DNA from: Aquila chrysaetos chrysaetos
Lineage: Eukaryota; Chordata; Aves; Accipitriformes; Accipitridae
Direction of reading: 5' to 3'
Length of the DNA stretch: 64,000 nucleotides
NCBI RefSeq assembly: GCF_900496995.4
Contig: NC_044027.1
Coordinates: 10,130,743-10,194,742 of the forward strand
The translations under genes and the position numbers were made by a program. Below the pieces are notes generated by a model. The model was given only the letters and a program-made list of their open reading frames with translations. It did not search any database and was not told where the DNA came from. This document shows positions 42,491 through 57,319 of the stretch, one piece after another. Within the stretch, counting starts at the first letter, position 1. Every line of letters begins with the position of its first letter.

Positions 42491-44754
42491 GGAATAAAAA
42501 GGAAGACTGCAAGATTGAACTGTTTTTTGGCTTAGTTCCCCATCTCAAACATCTGAACCAACATCCTTGAATAAAGTTTGGGCATACGAGTTTAGGAGGA
42601 AGGCTGTGAAGATGATTAAGGGGTTGATGAAGTGTCCATTTAAGGAGAAATGAAAAGGCTGAGGGAGTTAAAATTAAGAGGAAATTCTCATAAGGGTGAG
42701 AGAGATAAAGAAAAAAAGAGAGGAAATCATGTTTCCCTATCTATTCTGGCAGGATTCAAAAAGCATCAGTAAAGAAATTGAAGTTTTAGAACTTCCTTAC
42801 TAATGGAAATTTAATTAACTCGTGGAACTCATCACAAGAATTTGCTTCAGCTGAAATGGTCTGTTTTGGGTCTTGAGACCAAAGGAGCCTAGAGACCATC
42901 TATAGATTCACCAGAGAGGAAATGGATTTTTTGAAGGAGGATGATTAGGGCCTTTTCCTTGTGCTCCCTGAAATAAGTTAGGTGGAAATGAGAAAGGGCT
43001 GTTTTGTAATTGTCCTTTTTTTTATCTTGTAATTTCTTCTGAATCATGCTGGAGACATGACTCCAGAGCAGCAATCCAGTCTGTTACAGCATGACCTGTG
43101 AAATACAGCAGTATATGTCAAGGCTAAACTTTGTCTTTTTATACATGAAACAATATCAATAGGAGTAGTGGTATTCCATCACTTAATGTCTGATTTAAAG
43201 ATCAAACATCTTTTTGCAAGCTGTGCTACAGCTTAGGAAGAAACTTCAATACTTCAGTGCTGAGTTAAGTGTGCCCTCAAAACCTGCAAGCCTAAGCTTC
43301 AGGGAAAGATCTGGGTTTGAGAATTGTTACTCATTTAGAATGAATCCAAGGTGGTTTCTAATAACATAGATGCCACTTTGATAAAGGTGTTTTGGTTTTG
43401 TAGAGGAGTGAGGTCTGGCACCATCAGGTCAGGTGCTAAAGAATTGTTACTGCTCCCCTTCCATGGTGGAACATCGCCTTGACCTTGCTTTGGGAGGAGA
43501 GGGCTCTCCTTGGCTGCGGTCTCCAACCTTTGCAGGATTTGGAATGTGGAAGAAGATTCTGGCAGGTGAAGTTACCTTGTCAGAGGGTGGCCCTGTCCTG
43601 AATGAGACTTCAGTCAGATCTGAAAACACATCCAGCTGCTAGAAGTTGGGCACCAAAGCTCTCACGCTGAGTAGGAGTGTTAACAAACCTCCCTCCCGAT
43701 GCCAAAGACAAATCTCTGCTGCTTTTCTGGCCTCCAGTGTTTGGTGAAGGGTAGTAGCCAAAAGCTGTGTAAAGCGGCAGTAAGTTATTCCTGCACTGTG
43801 AAGAAATATGCAGTTTTGGCTGGTGCATTTGGTGGTAGATGGGTAGCACCTCTCTTGATGGTCATCAGAAGTTGGTCTGGGGAAAAGATGAGATGAAAGC
43901 CAAGATAAAGATGTGAACCACTGTATCCTGGGTGCTATGGTTACAGGACAAAGACTGAAGTCCAGCAAACTCCTTAAATGTCTTTTTAATCCCATTCTTT
44001 TCAAAAGCTCATAACCATGTGCTCCAAGTAAGTGATGCTGTATCAGTCCAAAAACATTTAGCTGATAACATCCATATCCTCATTACTGATCTATGCAGAA
44101 TATTTCTACCCTGAGAAACATGTGCTGAAATGAAAAATTTTACCTTGTCTTCTGATGCCAAATCCCAGCCTTGTTTACCCACTTCCTGGGCAGAAGCACT
44201 ACAAAGTCCTGAAGTTCTGTGATCAAACTTATCTCCCAGCCTGGACTGGCTGGGTGAATCCTGAGCTTGTCGCACAGTTTCAACTTCTTTTTCTTATAGG
44301 AATCAGTAAAGTATTTAAATTGGTTAGGTACAATGTTAAGAGGATTTGGAAATACTAACCTTGGCTACCAGTTGTAGAAAAGATAAGACCACTCCATGAT
44401 TCACTAAGTCTATTATTAAAAGAACACTACTTTTTTTTCCCTCCCAGGTTACAACATTAAAGCTAATTATAACAGGTATAAAATTATGGTAACCCCTGAC
44501 TTTCACAAGAGGTGAAAAGGACAAAGGAAGCTCAGCATGATCCAATTTCCTTGCTTTAATTGGAAGGCATGAAAGAACATGAGACTATAGCAGCAGATAA
44601 TGCTGTGTCTGAGACAGATCGAGGATAAAACAGTTTCAATTCTCTTGCTTAGCAGATTGAGCAATGGAGTGGGATTTTTGGGTGTCCTGTGTTTCTTTGC
44701 TGCCCATGTCATTGGCTAATAAAGGACTTGAGGCCATTGCTTTTCTTTTTGTGT

Positions 44755-44875
44755 CCACATTTCTACCTCTTTAAAAATGAAGATGATAATAATGGTACCT
44801 GAATTCGTAATGTACTAGTGAAAAAGGCTGCTTGACAGTATTGTAAAGAAGCGAGTTTAAAATGTCTCAAAAGAA
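44755..44875 (+). repeat. MIR-like SINE fragment
   Basis: ctacctctttaaaaatgaag followed by atgataataatggtacctg resembles the MIR 3' half (ctctgtaaaatggagataataatagtacct). It is diverged and truncated. Confidence 0.5.
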
Positions 44876-47800
44876 GTAAAAATAAGTCTTTAAAAATGTT
44901 GAAATCGAGTGAGGAGAATTTGAATCAGAAGTAAAATAGATGGTAACAGCATAATCTTCTAGAAATGCAGATGCTCACTCACAGTGAGTGGGAGAATCTT
45001 GCATGGAGCTCAGTGTTCGTGTACCATGGGGAATGTGTTAAAACGATGGCGTGCCACACAAGGGAAATTGCAAATGTGGGTGTCTGTCAGATTTTAACCT
45101 GAGGAAAGATTGGACCTTTGGGGGAGGTGACATGCTTTGAGTCAAAATGTCCAGAAGTATTGTCACTGGTTTGCTAGAGAATAAAAAAAAAGGAGTGGCT
45201 CCACTTCTGCTGGAGCAGAAGTGACTGAATAGAGAAAGAGGAATGTCATCCACGGCAAGGTCAGTCTTCAGGATAATGTCCTGGCTTTAAATTGCTTGAA
45301 CCACAGGTAGATTTTGAAAAGATATGGCTCATGGTGCGTACAGGGAATGAATAAAAGGGACAAGTTGAAAGCCCTTGCCTAGTGCCTCTTTCCACAGGAG
45401 AAGGACAGAGGCTGTAATAGTTTACTGCAGCACAAGCCTCACCGGGAAAGCAGCACTGCTGAAGCCATCGACTATAACCGCTTGCCAGGTTCAGATGTTT
45501 GGGTTTCAAAGGCCTGATCTGAGAAATCAGCCAATGCCTGTTTGGCATGAAGGAGCCCAGAGAACAAAAGCAAGCAGGACATGTATATTCTTTTTCTTCT
45601 TTTTGAAACCTGGAAGACCTCCAGCTCATCAAATAGTATTTCCGCTTCTGATCCCTCTAGGGCTGCCCTCTGGTCTTGCTTGTGTGGGAAGGATGAGAAA
45701 ACCTTCCCTTGTAATTACAAACCTCTGATCTCTAGCAGTGGTGGGATCAATGCCATGTGGGGTGGAATATGGGGAATTAGTGTCCCTTTTCCCCAGGTCA
45801 CTGTAGTACCTCCTTGCCCATTAGCAGGAATGGAATAGCTTCCCTGCGTCTTTGGAAACCTTTGTTCCTAGGGAGGAAGGTTTGGGTGAGGCTTAATTTC
45901 TGTCTAATAGCCTGTTAAAATCTTCACATCGTTTCTGTGAGAATGCCATTAAAAATCAATTACATTAATGGGGCTCAGTTGGAGATGTTCTGAAATATGG
46001 ATAAGATCAAGAAAAGTGACTTTGCAAAACACGGCCCTTGGTGCTACAGATATTTGCTCTGTTTGATCTTCCCAGTCATATATATGGACCAAACCTGATC
46101 TTTGGTTTTTTTCAGCTCTGCAGAAGCTGACCTAGCTGTTCAGGAGCAAGCGGTAAATGTCATGCACCATGGTGTAAACCCATTGCCAGTGGGGTTAGGA
46201 GGGAATAATTCTCTTGCCCTGTTATAGATGGTGCCCCAACAATACAGTTGGGCTGCTTGCCTGAAATTACTCCAGCATCATTGTCAGCTCTAGGAGCTCT
46301 TTCAGGCCTTGGTCATCCAACTCTGACTGCACAGCAGATCTGCTACCTTAGAGATGTCTGGTACTCCTTGCAGCTGCCATTGTAGTACATCCATGAACTT
46401 ATCATGGTCCATGTTCTCCCTCTGGTCCCAAACAGAAGGACTCTCCATTAGCTGGACCCCAGCCTCGGTGAATGGAGATCAGCTTTCGTGCATGATGGCC
46501 AGCACAGGTTGGGTCACTTTGCCCCACCTGGAAAATAACAGCACTGCTCAAGTATGTAAGGGTGTTCAGAGAATGAATGCGTTGGAGCATCTTTAATAAT
46601 TGCATCCTCTAGTAAGGGAGGCTGTGTGGATTTCTGAAATGGCCAGGTAAGTAATGCTGTCCCCATCCTGCCTGCACTGAACAATGTCTTCACCTCTAAT
46701 TCCTAGTTTGCAATTCACCATCCTCTCAAATCTCATTTTATGCACAACTGTGAGCTACTACTTTTCACATGGAAAACATGTGAAGCATAGGTTATGTGCC
46801 TATTCCTCCTTTTAAAAAGCCTGGTTTTTTTTACTGGCCAGTGGATCTTTTTGTTTAAAAACTGAAAACAACTTCTGAGAGCTCTGAGAGGCTGGTGAAC
46901 AAGCTCTCTCAGATATCGGGAGATGGTATCTCCCCAGCCTGCTGCTCCAGAGGTATGAGAGGATTGAGAGAAACAACCTTCTGGCTGGGTTGTTAAAATA
47001 ACTGTAATGTGGTTTGTGAAAGAGGATCCTTACCCCTGGAAAGAAGACTGCGACAGAGTGAGGCTTCACGTCCTTGCAGGAGCGTTGCAGGCAGTGCATA
47101 TGGCATGGAAAGGTGAACCACATAGGCACCTTCTTGTGCGGCTGGTCAGGACCTTGTATAATGGAGGGACTGAGAGGACAACCTCCGCTGCCACTTCCAT
47201 GAGGTGTGATTTAATGGGTGCCCACACTGTGCTCAGGGTTGTGCTGGAGGTGGCAGAGAGCCACTTGCCTCCCCACATAGCTCATTTCTGGCAGTGGTGG
47301 CATTGCTTTGGCCCTGCTGCTGGTGTAGGAAGCTTGACTGAAGCTGGGATTACAGTGAATATGCTGCGGAAAACTCTCTACCTGGAGCCTTATGGCACTA
47401 GGATGGATGGATTGAGGTGGGGCTGGGAAGGAGTCTCCAGTAGCCACAGTGACTTGGGGTGAAGAAAGCACAGGAGTGGGACAGAGCTTCTTCACCAGGA
47501 CAAGAGACAAGGCCTTGGTGGATGTCCCTGCTGGGCACTCTCCATCACACTTTGAGACTCCTGCCTTTTTTTGCAGGAATGCTTGTAGGAAGGGAAGAGA
47601 TCTGTGAAATCCAGCTGCTTCGTGCCAGCATTTCCAAACGGTGTGTGGGCAGCTCAGCTGCAGGCAAGTGGTCCGAGGGACTCAGACATGAAGCAGAGCC
47701 CTGTGGTGTTTGCAGCCAAGTGTTAGGCAGTGTATGGGTGTCTGTGTGAGGTGCAGGGAAAGCCTACAAGTCTTGAGTACTGCCTCTTGTCCGTAAGAAA

Positions 47801-48119
47801 CTTGTGGCTGTTAGCGGGTGCTCATCTTCACCAGGAACTGTGGGTCATGCTTATGTCTGCTTTCCTCTTTAGGAATGAGGGACTTGAGCAAAACCAAAAC
47901 AACCAATAAAACCTTTAAAACACTGGCAGAAATGGGGTGAGGAGCCACATGATTGCTCTGTGTGCCTTGATTGAAGGACTTACAAGGTGCAGCTAAAAAG
48001 AGCCATCCATTGCCTTAGCTAAAGCATTGACGTAGGGCGACAGGTAGAAAACTGCTGATTTGGTACCTTCAACAGAGCTGCATCCTGTACAAGGGCTCCA
48101 GTCAGTGTGTTATCACCCT

Positions 48120-48310
48120 TCGTATCTCAGGGCTGAAATCTAAGACGGCATGTGAGCTCCTCCGGCTCCCTCCCCTCCCTTGGCACGGCTGCCTGCCACC
48201 CCGTGCAGCCTGCGGATCAGCTGGGCCTCGGCGTACATTAGATGCTGCAGACCCCGGGAAGGTGACTCAATGGAAATGACTTACCGATGTTCAGGCTTTG
48301 CTTTTGCAAC
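48120..48310. promoter_or_regulatory. Candidate regulatory block in intron 3
   Basis: A GC-richer patch with CpGs (aagacggcatgtgag, ctcctccggctc, gcctcggcgtacatt) is followed by an AP-1-like tgactcaatggaaatgact. No coding frame. This is motif-level evidence only. Confidence 0.2.
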
Positions 48311-49480
48311 TTGAGGCTGGATAACTGTGGCGTGCCTTTCATGAGACACAAACGGGTGTTGCTGAAGCTCAGGTGTTAGGTAGCTGGCTCCTGCAGTGCG
48401 TGGAGCTAAGCTGCAGTCTGTGCAGGATGCAGAGCCTCTTTCTTTGTGCTTTGATTAAAGCAAATTCAGCAGTGCAAAACCCACCTCTTGCCACTTCCCA
48501 CCTCATCCGGCCCCAAGTCTGGTTTGTGTGGGTGTGCAAGGAGGATTGCTAAATTCATGAGTTTAATACAAATGTAACCTTGTAGCAGAGAGATGGAAAG
48601 GGCATTGCTTGAGACTAGCCCCAGCCAGACCAACAGTGCAGCTTTCTTGGAAACAAGCTGTATTTCAGGCAAATATCTGGGAGCTGGGGATTTTTTTAGC
48701 CTGCTTCTTGCTGTTCATTTTCTCCCTGGCACTGGGGCTGCAATTCCAAGAACCCTGGCTATACCTGAGAGCGCCTCTTAGACATGGAAAAAAGTAATTA
48801 AACCTCTCAGCTTTCTTCTTTTTAGGCTTACTGTAGTTCTTCAAATGTAGATTTAAGATGGGGACAAAATGTACAAGCTGAGATCTGACATCCTGTTCCA
48901 GCATTGAGCAGGTGAATGAAAGGGTGAAGAGACTATTCAGAGGGCTCCAGTGCTGCTCCCAAAGCAAGGAGAGGTGGTTGGCTGCTGCCAGGTGCAGCCT
49001 TTCTTACTGTTCCCCTCTTCTCCCCCATAATTAAGCAGTTAAATTTAGCTGTCTGATAGGTATGGAAATGCATGTTGCCCAACTGCTTTGGTTGTGCAAA
49101 TAACTGTTACTTGTCTTGCTTGTAGCTCTGGAAAATCAAGAAAATTGTTTCATGCCATGCACAAGCACTGAAAGAACCAAGTTTCTGATGAAAAGCAGAT
49201 TAAAAAGGCAAGACAATTGGGTAAAATGAGGAGTAACGTTTTTGTCTAATCTGGATTAAGAAAGTCTTTCGAGCTGTTAATGTTCTCAATAACTTAAATT
49301 TTATTTGGTAAATTAAAATGTAACATTATTCTAAGTAGAAAGGCCAAACTCTAAAGGTTTCAATTTAACAATGTTGACATACAAAATGTTCTCCATGTTC
49401 CCTTCCTTCAAGGAAACATTTTGGCAAATTTGGCTTGAATTACTGAAGTGTTGTGGTTGACCTAAATCTAGGGGGAATGA

Positions 49481-49516
49481 GGCGGGGCGGGGGGGGGGGG
49501 GGGGGGGGGAGAGGGG
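49481..49516. repeat. Poly-G tract (about 21 G)
   Basis: ggcggggc leads into about 21 consecutive G (49489-49509) and then gagggggg-like sequence. The length is likely approximate because such tracts are hard to sequence. Confidence 0.9.
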
Positions 49517-50579
49517 GATTCAACAAAAATCATGCAGTAAATTTCTCTCATGCTGCTGTTATATGCAGTTCCTGGGCAGATGGGGGCCAGCAGATGTCGG
49601 AGCATTCTTAAACATGCAGTCTTTTGCTGAAATGTCTTCTCTGTTAATGAGTCTCCCTGATTGCTCTGTGCTTGCTGGCGTGAAGTGATGGCCCAGCCCA
49701 TAGAAGCTGAACTTCAAGCCGCTTAGGCTAATTTTAGGTTTGCACACCAAAGCTGTGGTCCTCGGAGTTGTTTTGATGTATTACGGGTCTCCATCTCCCG
49801 AGGAGCCGGGCTGCTCTGAGCCACCCTGCTCTGCCCACCCCTCATGGAAAGCCATCACTTGCGCTCAGCCGCGGAGGGGTGTAAGACACCTGTGATGGAG
49901 TGCACCGAGCAGGTGAGCATCAGCCCAGGCGGCCGGTGAGATGGGACATGCCGTGCTGCCGGGGCACAGGTGATCTCCCCGCTCTGTTGAATATTAACTT
50001 TCATCTCTAGAGCACACCTGCCCGTGGAGCCTTTTACAACCCCTGCGTGCAGCACACACATGGTGGGTGGTGTCACAGCTCTGTTTGCTCTCAGTGCTTT
50101 GCCCCTGTGGGGTGCAGCATGGTAGGGAGGAAGGCTTCTGGTCTGCCTCATCCTGCCTGCACCTGGGTGATAAACGGGGAGGAGATGGCCTTCCTGAGAG
50201 CACAGAAATGCTCTGTGGGGATGCTCCTAGGAGCACGGACATCCCACCAGGACCTGCTCCATCTCCAGGCTGACTTGTCCTGTTGCAAAGCAGATTCAAT
50301 GCCCCAAAACCATTTTCTGCTCAGTGTCCAATCTATTGGAAATGGGGAAATGCTGGAATTAACCCTGTCTGGCAGCGTGTCTGCACCGTGCTGGTCTTTG
50401 ATCACCCCCATGCTTCTCTGCTGGGCTCCAGCTTTGTTTGAGGCTGCAGAAGGGATCATCTGCCATCTTTATTGTTCAGTGCACAGCCCTGGGTCTTATT
50501 TACAGCTCACTATTCAAACCGTGGGCTGAAGATGGGAATCTTCATTTCCTTCTAGGCCATTTTTAATGGACCTCATTGC

Positions 50580-50695
50580 TATAGTATGAGTGCTTCACAC
50601 AAACATTAATTCACTTTCACAACACCCTTGTGAGATAGACTTTGATATTTCTTATTTTACAGTGGAAAGGGAGGTATACAAATACGAAAGACAAA
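50580..50695 (-). repeat. MIR-like SINE fragment (reverse orientation)
   Basis: The order cacaaacattaattcacttt, caacacccttgtgagatag, then ttattttacagtggaaaggg follows the reverse-complement MIR pattern (tttaatcctcacaacaaccc, tgaggtag, attttacagatgaggaaac). Confidence 0.6.
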
Positions 50696-53600
50696 AGTAA
50701 CCATTAATTTTCACTTAATACTTTCAAAGCATATTTTTGGGAACAGCGATAGGCTCGTTTCCCCTGTATATGGGCTCATTCCCTGTCAAGTTTCAGGGCA
50801 CCAATCCAAAATGAAAGATTTCTAGGGCTTCTCATAAAGTCACTGGAGTTTTCGTACAGTCCTCCTCAATTTAGGAAGGGGCTCTGCCACTTCATCAGTT
50901 GCTGAAGAATGCTCAGACACCTAGGAAACTTCACCTAAAAGTAGAAAACTATAAACAATAAAAAGGGGTGGGAGTGTTTGGCTTTGAGTCTGTTGGTAAC
51001 TTCGTGTACTTCTTGTCTCATGATGCATAGACGCATACAGGAAGAAAAAAATCACGTAGGTGATGGTGGTAAAGAACGTCTTAGTGGACGTTTTAGCTTA
51101 AAGATGACAGTTTATGCAACTTGTACTGAATGCTCATCTGAAACCTTCTACCACTCATCCCATCATTTAGCCCTGTTTGCCATCTGTTAGTGAAAAGTGA
51201 TTTTTAAAGTTGTTGGTGATATAGCTGTATAGCTGCACTGGGGAGGAAAAAAACTTAGTGGTATTATTTCTTTACTTGGTATATATGTACTTTAGGAGGA
51301 AAAAGTCCAAGAATAATTGAGATGAATCAGTTTTCTATACGTGGATTTTTTGAATATTTAACATCCGAGATCTTGTGAAGCAAAAGGGGCAAGGAACAAA
51401 CACTGTTTATTTTTAGGACTGGAAAATGGATGAAGCTGCTGGCCTAGATCATGTACTCCTTCCAGGAGGAGCAAGGGAGAAAACAATCATAAGCAGAGTG
51501 TGTCTTTGTGTGATGGGGAGGAATTCTCATGTTAATTTAAGCTGACAAAAGCAGTTGGTGTTCATGTTGAATTGTTTCAGTTGTGGAGGGAAAAAGTAAG
51601 AAAGGACTCGTGGAAACTTTGAATGAAATCTCTTCCCTCTTTTTGAAACTGATTTCACTTCAGTTGTCCAAACTGAAAATTGTCTGTACTAAATATACTT
51701 TAAAACAACAACAACAAAAATGTAAATAAAGTAAGGGAAGACATTCTCCCTCTCTCCACCTCTTCTCCCATTCAACCCTGGGTTATACCCCTGATCAGGA
51801 GCTCTGAGCTGCCTGGTCAACGAGCCTCCTAGAGTCCTATTTGGGCCAGAGCTGTTGTAGAAGGGATCGTGCCCTGGATCTCAAAGGCCACTGTGCGCCT
51901 TTTAGTTTCAACAGGACAAAAATGGAAATGTTGCATGGCATAACACAGGGAATCGGCTGGTGCCCACATGTGATAGGGGATGGGGTGGGCTGGCATTGCC
52001 ACTTCCCTGCTGATGGTCCCTGCTGTCTGCAAACCTGCACTGAGAGATGCTGATCTTCCTCGGTGTTATTGCAGTGGTGTGGGGACCTCAGCCTCATTGG
52101 TGCCAGGTGCTATATGGGCCAGATGGTCCAATGTGGGTTTGAGCCAACAGCTCTGCAAGGTTGGTTGTAACCCCCAACTGGCTAAGCACATTAGTGGTTA
52201 TAGTTGCTGCCTTAGAAGTTTACCCTTTTGACCAGTTGGCAACAAGAAGGAGGGGAGATTAATCTGTGAATAGAGTGGCTCTGAAAATTAACCCAGCCTG
52301 CCACCACCCTCTGCCACACATTCATCTGGGGAAACAAGGCAAAACTGTTCAAAGATAAAATACGTGATACCTGTTTCCTTGGGCAGTCATCACTTCCTTG
52401 CTTTCCCAGCTGCCACAATATGAAAATCTTGGGAGTTTTGTGGCACTTTCCTCTCCCCACCTCTCCCCTGTGCCATTCCTGGCACTTTGCACTGGTTACA
52501 GTGAAAGACGCACCTTAACATTACTGACCTGCACACAGAAAGTCAACTATTTGTCAGACGGGTTGTAAATAGTCTCCAAATTAAGCCATAGCTACAGGTC
52601 AGGAAGAAGTCTGTGCTTTCGCTGCATTTCTTACTGGAAGATATTGCTGTTATTTTAAAATTAAAAATAAGAGCAAGATATACTGAAAGGATGGAAATAA
52701 GTGGGGAGAAAAATTGCCCTTCAGCTGAGACTAAGAATGGAAAATTTCTATCTGAAAGAAGAATATTTCTGGAAATGACAACTCAATGGAAACGTAGTTC
52801 TCTAATGCATTCACTGTTAAGCGAACATTATTTATATTGGAGGAAAGAAACACAATGTGGCATAAGTTATTTGGCTGCATGCTTGGAAAAAAAAAAAAAA
52901 GAAAATCCATGAGTAGACATTCATAGTTTGCAAGTGGGGAGACTGGGATACAGATGAGATAAAAGATGAAGACTCCAGACTATTGCTTTTGTAATTTGCA
53001 TTTTGTTGGTACATATAAAATTAAATTACGATTATATTTGTTTCAAGCAGAAGTGCTTAGCAGGCATAGGAAAAGCTGTCTGAAACATTAAGCATATATT
53101 CAAACTAGTTTTCTTGGAATGAAATCATTAGGAGTAAATAGCTACTCTTTTTTTTTTCTTGCTGAGGTGGGATCATGCTCTCTAAGTTGTTTTAATAGCA
53201 AGTCTAATGCTATTTTTGAGACCTTTTTTGGAGAGGCAACACATTCTCAGCCATGTGATCATGCAAACTGCGGTTGTTTTATGTTAATGCTTGGATGCTT
53301 CTTGCTCCAAAGGGGAGATGCAAACCCCAGCTGACTTGGGCTGATTTGTGTGATTGACAGATGAATTCAGTTCTGGTGCAAATCTAAGCACAGGTTTTGT
53401 TCTTCCTTCCCTTTACTCAGTCCTTCTAAAGGTGTTATAAAGGTTTGGGGTCTATAGTTGTGTGGTGCTGCTGTTCCTGTAGCATGGGCTCTGTGCACGT
53501 GTTGCCAGGACCTACAGCCCCAAGGATTTTGGTGTGTCGAGTTCTGCACAAAGATGAGAGTGCGATGGGAAGGTGGAGGGAACTCCCAGTGATTGCTCTC

Positions 53601-55899
53601 TTTCCCAGCTCAAAAATGTTCCTCTTGTGTACAAAAGAAGTTTTTCATCATGTTCAACCTTACTGCAGTCTCTTGTGATGGTACGCTGGCTGAGACCCCT
53701 TCTAACACACTGCATAGCTGCTTTTTCAGGTGAGTCACACGCAACTTTGGAAAGGGCCTTTCCTTTTGCCAGTAGGAAAGGCAGAGGTTTTGTGTTTAGG
53801 TTTTAGCAGTAGGCTGTAGGTGGTAAACCCTTAACGCTCTTGTTGCTGACTTCAGTGGGTTTCAGATCAGTCCCCAAATTTTTTGACCATGTCCCAGCTT
53901 GGGACTGGCTTCGTTGGTGCAGTTGCTGGCAGAGGTCCCATTGTCTTCTCATGGGTCCACAGTCAGTTCAAGGGGGTGAAGGTAGAAGGGTGTTGAATTT
54001 GTACAGTGCAAAGAGATGGGCTCTCCTGTCCCACAGCTCGCCCTCACCTTGTCCTTCCCCGTTGTCACAGACTGATGCTGACAGGTCGGGGCATGGCTGT
54101 GCCATTCGTACACCCCGTGGGCAGGAGGTGGGAAGGCACAACATTGCTGGTGGGCCCTGCTGGCTGCTGCTTGCAGGGCAGCCAGCAAGGATGGTTGAGT
54201 CTGCAGGGTTCCTGTATCCTGCTGAATTATTCCCTCAGCAATAAAGAAAGTCAGATTGACAGCTAAAATATTTTTTCTCTTTGTAATGACTTTTTTCACT
54301 CAAAATTTATGGATCTCTTTATGCTCATAAAACATAGAAAGTATATTCTCTGTCCTATTCCAGCATCACTTGCGTAAATTTGAATCCATCACTTTGAAAT
54401 GATATCATTGCAAATGGGGTGCAGGATGAATAATGAAATATCTTGAACCCTAGTACCTTCAAATTAATGTCCTTTACTGCAGAGTAATTACTGTCCCATA
54501 AACTAATCCTTTGTACCTTTGAATAAGGCTTTCTAGACCCTCATGCCACAAAGTCCTTCAAACTGTCCCTTTCAAGCTGGTCTGAGCCAAAAATGTACAT
54601 ACACTCCAGGCCTGATAATTTTTCAGCCCTTTAATCGGTTTTGTAGAACTGTTTGAGGCTGGGAATGTGGCTGGAGCACATCTCTGGATGACTTTGTCCT
54701 GGACACCAGTGTGATTTACAATAGCCCTGTTGCTTTTTAGGTCTCTGAACAGCATGCCAATTTTGCAGCTCATTCTTGACCCTTTTGGAGCAAATAACAA
54801 ATTGTTGCAGTCATCTTTTGTTGCAAATATGTTCTACCCTGTTCTTATGGCTGTGAAGAGATGCTTCTAGGAACATCTCATCATAGGATTTTTGCTGATG
54901 AAAAGAGAGGAAAAACTCAAAACGTAGCAGGTAGGTATAGGCTAACGTAACTCATGTTCTTCTGTGTGTCAGGTTTGGTTCTGTTTCTCAGTGCCCACGG
55001 CACAATGAAGAAGAATCTGACCCCAGTTATTTCATGTGCAACTGAGAAACAACTGGTGTCACTGAGCATCTGGAAATTTCAATCCACTCTTTTCCAAGAA
55101 AATCTTTTCTCCTACTTCACCAGCGCTTTGTGATTGATCTTGCTGAATTCTAAAATTGCTCTCTTGGTTATAGATGAAGAACTGAGTCCAGTGTCTCAAA
55201 GGAGCTGTAGCAACATGAATGTATTTCCACAATTTTTGGGATGATTACTCTGTCTTACAGGCTAGCAATCAGATTTTCCCCTGTTTCTTCTTTTGTGGTT
55301 TGCACAGTTATGTTTTCAGTTTGTCAATTTTTATAGTATTATTCAATCTATTCTGTATAAATCTGAACCCTGTGATTGGCCTTTTTGCACCTTCTTATAA
55401 TTTGAAATGGAAAGATCATGAGCAGAAAGCCATGCAGACAAGTTCTCTCTATCCCACCCCAGAGCCTCTAAGGACGTGAAAGGCTGGGCAAAGAATTGGA
55501 GAGACTTGAACCTGTTTGTGGGCTAATGAATCTGCTCCATAATGACCTCATTTCATAATGACTAATTGATGCCAGAAGCTGCAGGAAAAATCACCCCCAA
55601 CCTGAATGACCATCAGTCTGTGTCATTAAACAGGGACTGACCCAATCAACCAGAGCTATTTAAAAATTTAAATACAATCTCTTGGGTGTCTGTCTCTGCA
55701 TGCATCTCAGGAGGCTGCAGATCTGCGTTGGGTCTTCTAAGAGAAGTATTCAAAAAAGATTTAACTTCTCTCTCTCATGCTTAGGATCACAAGTGAGATG
55801 GCCCTGATGATCTAAGTAAATGAATGTGCTGCTGTTGGGCCATTTCATCTTCATAAGGGCCATTTAGCACTCTTCTATTTTTTCCGCTGGTGCAAGGGA

Positions 55900-56260
55900 G
55901 CTCTTCAAAGTAAGTGTCAAGGAACTTGATGCAGACAATTGATGCCATCCTCCGAGCTGTCCTTGCCAGTCGCCCAGCTTTAAATATCTCAGATGACACT
56001 GTGAAAGACTCCCCGCAGGGCTGTGAGAATCCAGAATGAATGAGTATCCTTGGATTAAATGATGATTAAGTAGCTGATGAAATGGGATGAATGAGGTGCT
56101 GCAAGGCAAGAACTCCTCCATTATAACAGCTGACCTCAGGCCAAATTTCCTCTATCTTCCCTATCTTGTAAAAATGGAAATCTATTGCATCATGAGTTAA
56201 GGTTGAAGTTAGTGCCTTATAAACCAGCTTGCTCTGGAGGGCAGAGATCACCTTTCTGTT
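55900..56260. promoter_or_regulatory. Candidate conserved non-coding block
   Basis: Contains closely spaced homeodomain-like and bZIP-like words (aaatgatgattaagtagctg, attgcatcatgagttaag) and few simple repeats. No coding frame is persuasive. Weak evidence. Confidence 0.18.
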
Positions 56261-57319
56261 CATAGCATCTACCCCAATATTTCTGCACTACTAATGATAT
56301 TTACTAGAAACTTTCATATAACGGGCTAAGGCATGAGGCAGGTTTTTCCTTTAGACTGAAATCCTTTGAGTGAGCCATGTACCAAGTCAAAGTGGCTTCA
56401 CAAAGATGTCCCCTAAGCAAGTCTTCATGAGGCCTGATGGAGACGGTCATGCTTCCAGCTTCCGTGCATCTTTCATTGAGGAGCTTGCAGCAGCTGGCAA
56501 GCAGACAATTATCGAATATCTCATGAAAGATGAGAGAGAAGCATAACTATTACCCGTCTTCTAGGAGAGGAAATGAAAGAGGGAGGTAGTAGAATAGTAA
56601 TAAAGCAACAGAGAACAAAAATGCAGTCATCTTGATGTTTGATTGAGGCAGCTGCCTGCCTTTTTAAGACCAGGAAGGGGAGCTGGTACAGAGCATGCTA
56701 AATTTCTCCTCCTCTAGAGCTCGGTGTGAAGTTCATTGCAGATCTTCCTAGTGCAGATATAAAAGTGAGGCCCCAACCCAGCAAGGTCACTGAGCCCACA
56801 CGGCACTTCTAGCTGAAGTGGTTTTTTTTAGTCCTAGCATCCTGGCAATGACACATCTTAGCATCTGCCTCCGTAAGCCTTCCTTGCACCTTTAATTGCA
56901 TATGGTTTCTTCTCAGCTTCCTGGCCGGATCTTCAGAGCACCGTTGTGCATTATGAAATAGCTCCCTGCCATCCATCCCAGCAGTTGCATCCGTGTGCTG
57001 TGTGAAGTGATTGTTATAGCTAGTAAAGCGTCCCAGGATCATTTGCTAAGAGAGGTGCTGTACGTATTTAGGATCATGATTATTAAGTCCAGGGTGTCTT
57101 ACCTGCACAGTTTGGTTTTACATAAAACCAATTACTATCTGAATGATGAGAAAAATGACCCATTGTAGGCTGGATGAAGAATCCCTGGCTCTTATAAAAG
57201 CTCAGCGTTGTCACTGGGAGCTTCTTGTTATGTAAATCTAGAAGTGGAAATGTGGTTTCTGATAGAAAACTACTTTATTTCTTTACAGTCATTGTGTATT
57301 TGAACAATACTGTTATCTG